In this document: positions 61,745 through 64,000 of the stretch, in pieces
Layout of the letters: each line of letters opens with the position of its first letter
How positions within the stretch are numbered: the stretch's first letter is position 1
Origin: G965195345 sp965277625
GTDB taxonomy: Bacteria; Pseudomonadota; Gammaproteobacteria; CAKMZV01
Direction: 5' to 3'
Assembly (NCBI GenBank): GCA_965277625.1
Contig: OZ255827.1
Location: forward strand, 124,001-188,000
Length of the DNA stretch: 64,000 nt
The notes under the pieces: generated by a model
Database searches by the model: none
What the model saw: only the letters and a program-made list of their open reading frames with translations
Told to the model about the DNA's origin: nothing
Program-made: the position numbers and the translations under genes

Positions 61745-62463
61745 CAGTGAATGGCCCTCAAACTGTGGATGTGATGATAATAGCTTAAATCACCGTTGAT
61801 TTCTATGCCAAGACCACCCTGACTGTCAATGTCGCGAGCAATGCCTTGTTTTTCAACAGTGCCTTCATAAAAGCGAACGGCTTGATTTGCCAAAGCATGG
61901 TAACGAGCCATGGCCTTTGGTTGTAATTTCGGCCTCAGGCACTGTTGTTGAATGGCTCTAATAACATTTAACAACAGCTTTTCTCGATCCAATGATGGCT
62001 CGAGTGCCGATGGTTGCGTCACAACATTGACACCCACACCAATCACCCAGCATTGCTTTGGTTTTTGATCTTTGCCGTAGGGGAAGGTTTCAATAAGAAT
62101 GCCCGCGTGTTTTAAGGTTTCTTGACCGGCAATAGACACAATATCGTTGGGCCACTTAAACATAAATTTAGCACGAGAATATTGTGCCAGTACCGTTAAA
62201 ACCGCCAGGCCGACACATATAGACAAATAGCCGGGGGGCGGGGCGGCTTGAGCAAGACTCAATGAAAATAACAGATCGCCTTGGTTGCTTTGCCAAGTAT
62301 TCTCTCTTCGGCCCCGGCCCGAATCCTGTTGATCGGCTATAACCAACGCATTCAGGCATTTATTTTGAATGATGAAATCATTGGTAGAGGGCAGACAAGC
62401 AAAATGATGTCCCTGAATGCCCCATTGGTCAAGTTGATCAAAAAAATATTTTGATGGTGTCAA
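61744..62463 (-). CDS. birA: biotin-[acetyl-CoA carboxylase] ligase BirA, ligase domain only
   Basis: Activates biotin and attaches it to the carboxyl carrier protein. 239 aa. DQQDSGRGRRENTW is the biotinyl-AMP motif and KWPNDIV follows, with a C-terminal SH3-like domain. The N-terminal winged-helix repressor domain of E. coli BirA is absent, so this is a class I ligase that should not regulate biotin genes. Confidence 0.94.
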   Translation of the reverse strand: MTPSKYFFDQLDQWGIQGHHFACLPSTNDFIIQNKCLNALVIADQQDSGRGRRENTWQSNQGDLLFSLSLAQAAPPPGYLSICVGLAVLTVLAQYSRAKFMFKWPNDIVSIAGQETLKHAGILIETFPYGKDQKPKQCWVIGVGVNVVTQPSALEPSLDREKLLLNVIRAIQQQCLRPKLQPKAMARYHALANQAVRFYEGTVEKQGIARDIDSQGGLGIEINGDLSYYHHIHSLRAIH

Positions 62464-62492
62464 CGGGCTATACCCTAAGTAAGTTGGTTTGC

Positions 62493-62500
62493 ATTATAAT
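62493..62500. promoter_or_regulatory. shared palindromic -10 between birA and gshA
   Basis: ATTATAAT reads as TATAAT on both strands (plus 62495-62500, minus 62493-62498). It could start birA about 23 nt and gshA about 117 nt upstream of their ATGs. No matching -35 on either side is convincing. Confidence 0.35.
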
Positions 62501-62623
62501 TGACGGTGTTAAAACCGTATCTTTTCTACATAGAATCATCGTAGTATGCCAATGGTTTTCACATAACTCAATGAGCAAAATAAACTCAATCCACAATTAA
62601 CCATTCGCAAATACCTCTACTAT

Positions 62624-63925
62624 ATGCCTGCATCTGCCATCCCTCGCCTACAAACCTCATTAACTGGTCCTTTATTAGAGCTTGAGAAAGTTTTTCTCTC
62701 TCGCCAATACGACATTGAACATTGGTTTCACCAAACCTGGTTAGAGACGCCTGCGCCATTCTACACCTCTGTGGACTTGCGCAATTCTGGTTTTAAGGTT
62801 GCGCCTGTCGATACCAATCTATTCCCCGCAGGATTTAATAATTTACACCCCGACTCAATACCGCTAAGTTTGCCCGCTTTGGAGTCTGCGGTTATGCGCT
62901 TTTGCCCTACGGCCAATAAAGTGCTTATTATCCCTGAAAATCATACCCGTAATACCTTCTATCTTGACAGCATTGCCCAGCTGAAAAATCTATTATGTAA
63001 AGCGGGCTTTCGGGTCCAATTAGGGAGCCTTGACCCGAATTTAGAGACCACACAATCCTTGACCCTGACATCGGGTGAAGTATTGCACATTCATCCCATC
63101 CAACGAGAGGATTATCTGTCTATAGAGTTAGAGGATGAATCGTTTATGCCTTGTGCCATTTTATTAAACAACGACTTGTCTTCGGGTAAGCCCGAAATAT
63201 TAACTCAGCTTGTGGATCAGTATGTGATCCCGCCTTTGGAATTGGGCTGGCACAGCCGCACCAAACAAAGTAATTTTAATGCTTACAATACCGTCTCACA
63301 GTCATTTTCTGAGATGTTGGGCATAGACCCTTGGTTAGTTTCTACGCTCTATGCGCCCAATGAGCTGGCCATAGATTTTAGAGACAGTCAAACCACAGAT
63401 GTTCTGCAAGATGCCACGCATGAATTGCTTGTACGCATCCAAAAAAAGTACGACGAATACCAAATCAAACAAAAACCTTACGTCATGCTTAAAGCGCGCT
63501 CAGGCACTTACGGGATGGGTGTTATAGCCGTCAATTGTGCAAAAGATCTGGCTGAATTAAACCGCAAACAACGTAAAAAAATGAATGTGGGTAAAGAAGG
63601 CGTCAGCATTTCCCATGTGGTGGCTCAAGAAGGCGTCCCGACTTTTGAAACCGTTGGCGCCGACAACAGCGTTGCTGAACCGGTTATTTATATGATCAAT
63701 CATTATATTGTTGGTGGGTTTTATCGCATACACAGCCAAAAAGGCCATAATGATAATCTGAATGCGCCTGGCATGCATTTCTCACCTCTGCCTTTAGCCG
63801 AACCATTGATGAGTCCCGACGCCAATCGTCCACCTGACGATTCTCCCAATCGATTTTATGCTTATGGTGTCACAGCCAGGTTAGCCATGGCTGCCGCCGC
63901 ATTAGAGATCGCCAAAGCCCAATGA
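62624..63925 (+). CDS. gshA: glutamate-cysteine ligase, proteobacterial GshA (non-E. coli type)
   Basis: First step of glutathione synthesis. 433 aa, the single-domain type found in Neisseria, Nitrosomonas, Xanthomonads and relatives, unrelated in size to the E. coli enzyme. NLFPAGFNNL, IPENHTRNTFYLDSI, MLKARSGTYGMGV (nucleotide binding) and the Tyr-Arg-rich NHYIVGGFYRIHSQ segments are characteristic. It overlaps gshB by 4 bp (ATGA). The 160-bp gap to birA holds the divergent promoter region. Confidence 0.88.
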   Translation: MPASAIPRLQTSLTGPLLELEKVFLSRQYDIEHWFHQTWLETPAPFYTSVDLRNSGFKVAPVDTNLFPAGFNNLHPDSIPLSLPALESAVMRFCPTANKVLIIPENHTRNTFYLDSIAQLKNLLCKAGFRVQLGSLDPNLETTQSLTLTSGEVLHIHPIQREDYLSIELEDESFMPCAILLNNDLSSGKPEILTQLVDQYVIPPLELGWHSRTKQSNFNAYNTVSQSFSEMLGIDPWLVSTLYAPNELAIDFRDSQTTDVLQDATHELLVRIQKKYDEYQIKQKPYVMLKARSGTYGMGVIAVNCAKDLAELNRKQRKKMNVGKEGVSISHVVAQEGVPTFETVGADNSVAEPVIYMINHYIVGGFYRIHSQKGHNDNLNAPGMHFSPLPLAEPLMSPDANRPPDDSPNRFYAYGVTARLAMAAAALEIAKAQ

Positions 63926-64000
63926 AAAAAATCGCCTTTTTTATGAATCCGATTAAGTCGCTTAATCGGCATAAAGACACAACCCTCGCCTTCATGTTAG
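63922..64000 (+). CDS. gshB: glutathione synthetase GshB (5' end only)
   Basis: 26 codons before the window ends: MKKIAFFMNPIKSLNRHKDT, matching the N-terminus of ATP-grasp glutathione synthetase (E. coli pattern MDPI..I...KD). Overlap with gshA supports the call. Confidence 0.8.
   Translation, partial: MKKIAFFMNPIKSLNRHKDTTLAFML

Overview
The window reads as chromosomal core DNA of a free-living or host-associated Gram-negative gammaproteobacterium, probably marine. Gene content points that way: LPS and outer-membrane assembly (lptD, lpxD-fabZ-lpxA-lpxB, bamA, skp), the usual gammaproteobacterial orders rpsB-tsf-pyrH-frr-uppS-cdsA-rseP-bamA-skp-lpxD-fabZ-lpxA-lpxB-rnhB and amgK-murU beside lptD, and a dimethylsulfoniopropionate (DMSP) demethylase cluster. 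I cannot name the genus. Base composition looks uniform (mid-40s % GC by eye). No IS element, prophage, CRISPR array or rRNA operon was seen.

Layout. 1-3.7 kb: peptidoglycan-recycling pair amgK-murU (minus, murU cut by the left edge) diverging from lptD. 3.8-13.2 kb: cytochrome c, tRNA-Arg(CCT), then a tightly packed run ilvD, pagL-like, hemB, aroE, tsaE, amidase, mutL, miaA. 13.2-16.7 kb: ilvB-ilvN-ilvC with a good promoter, a structured leader and a clear terminator. 16.8-30 kb: a looser accessory stretch with a T4 DenV-type UV-damage glycosylase, a ModE-like regulator plus gamma-glutamyltranspeptidase, small secreted or stress-type proteins, alaS, a periplasmic metallo-hydrolase, a 3-hydroxyacid dehydrogenase, an intradiol-dioxygenase-like secreted protein, rdgB, hemW and lnt. 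30-38.5 kb: miaB, comM, zinc-free ribosomal protein bL31, a secreted nuclease, then hemE-moaE-folB and two glycosyltransferases, ending in tRNA-Lys(TTT).

38.5-42.8 kb is the most interesting region: a 365-bp regulatory gap with two perfect palindromes leads into an acyl-CoA dehydrogenase, DMSP demethylase (dmdA) and an acyl-CoA ligase (dmdB-like), apparently one operon for taking DMSP carbon through methylmercaptopropionate to its CoA thioesters. The dehydrogenase is much shorter than standard DmdC and has Asp where the family base is Glu. 43-58.8 kb: zinc-free bL36, tig, clpP and the long translation/envelope superoperon; its S2 protein has a 113-residue acidic tail, and clpX, dxr and dnaE are missing from their usual positions. 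58.8-62.5 kb (minus): recX-recA, pncC (cinA C-domain), coaX and birA. 62.6 kb to the end: glutathione synthesis, gshA and the first 26 codons of gshB.

Several control features are visible: a stringent-type rpsB promoter with a ~308-nt leader, a promoter placing the start of transcription at the ATG of the ModE-like gene (leaderless mRNA), and a Rho-independent terminator hairpin written inside the signal-peptide codons of the nuclease gene after rpmE2. Many gene pairs overlap by 1-30 bp and many starts are GTG or TTG, so start sites below are choices, with the reasons given.
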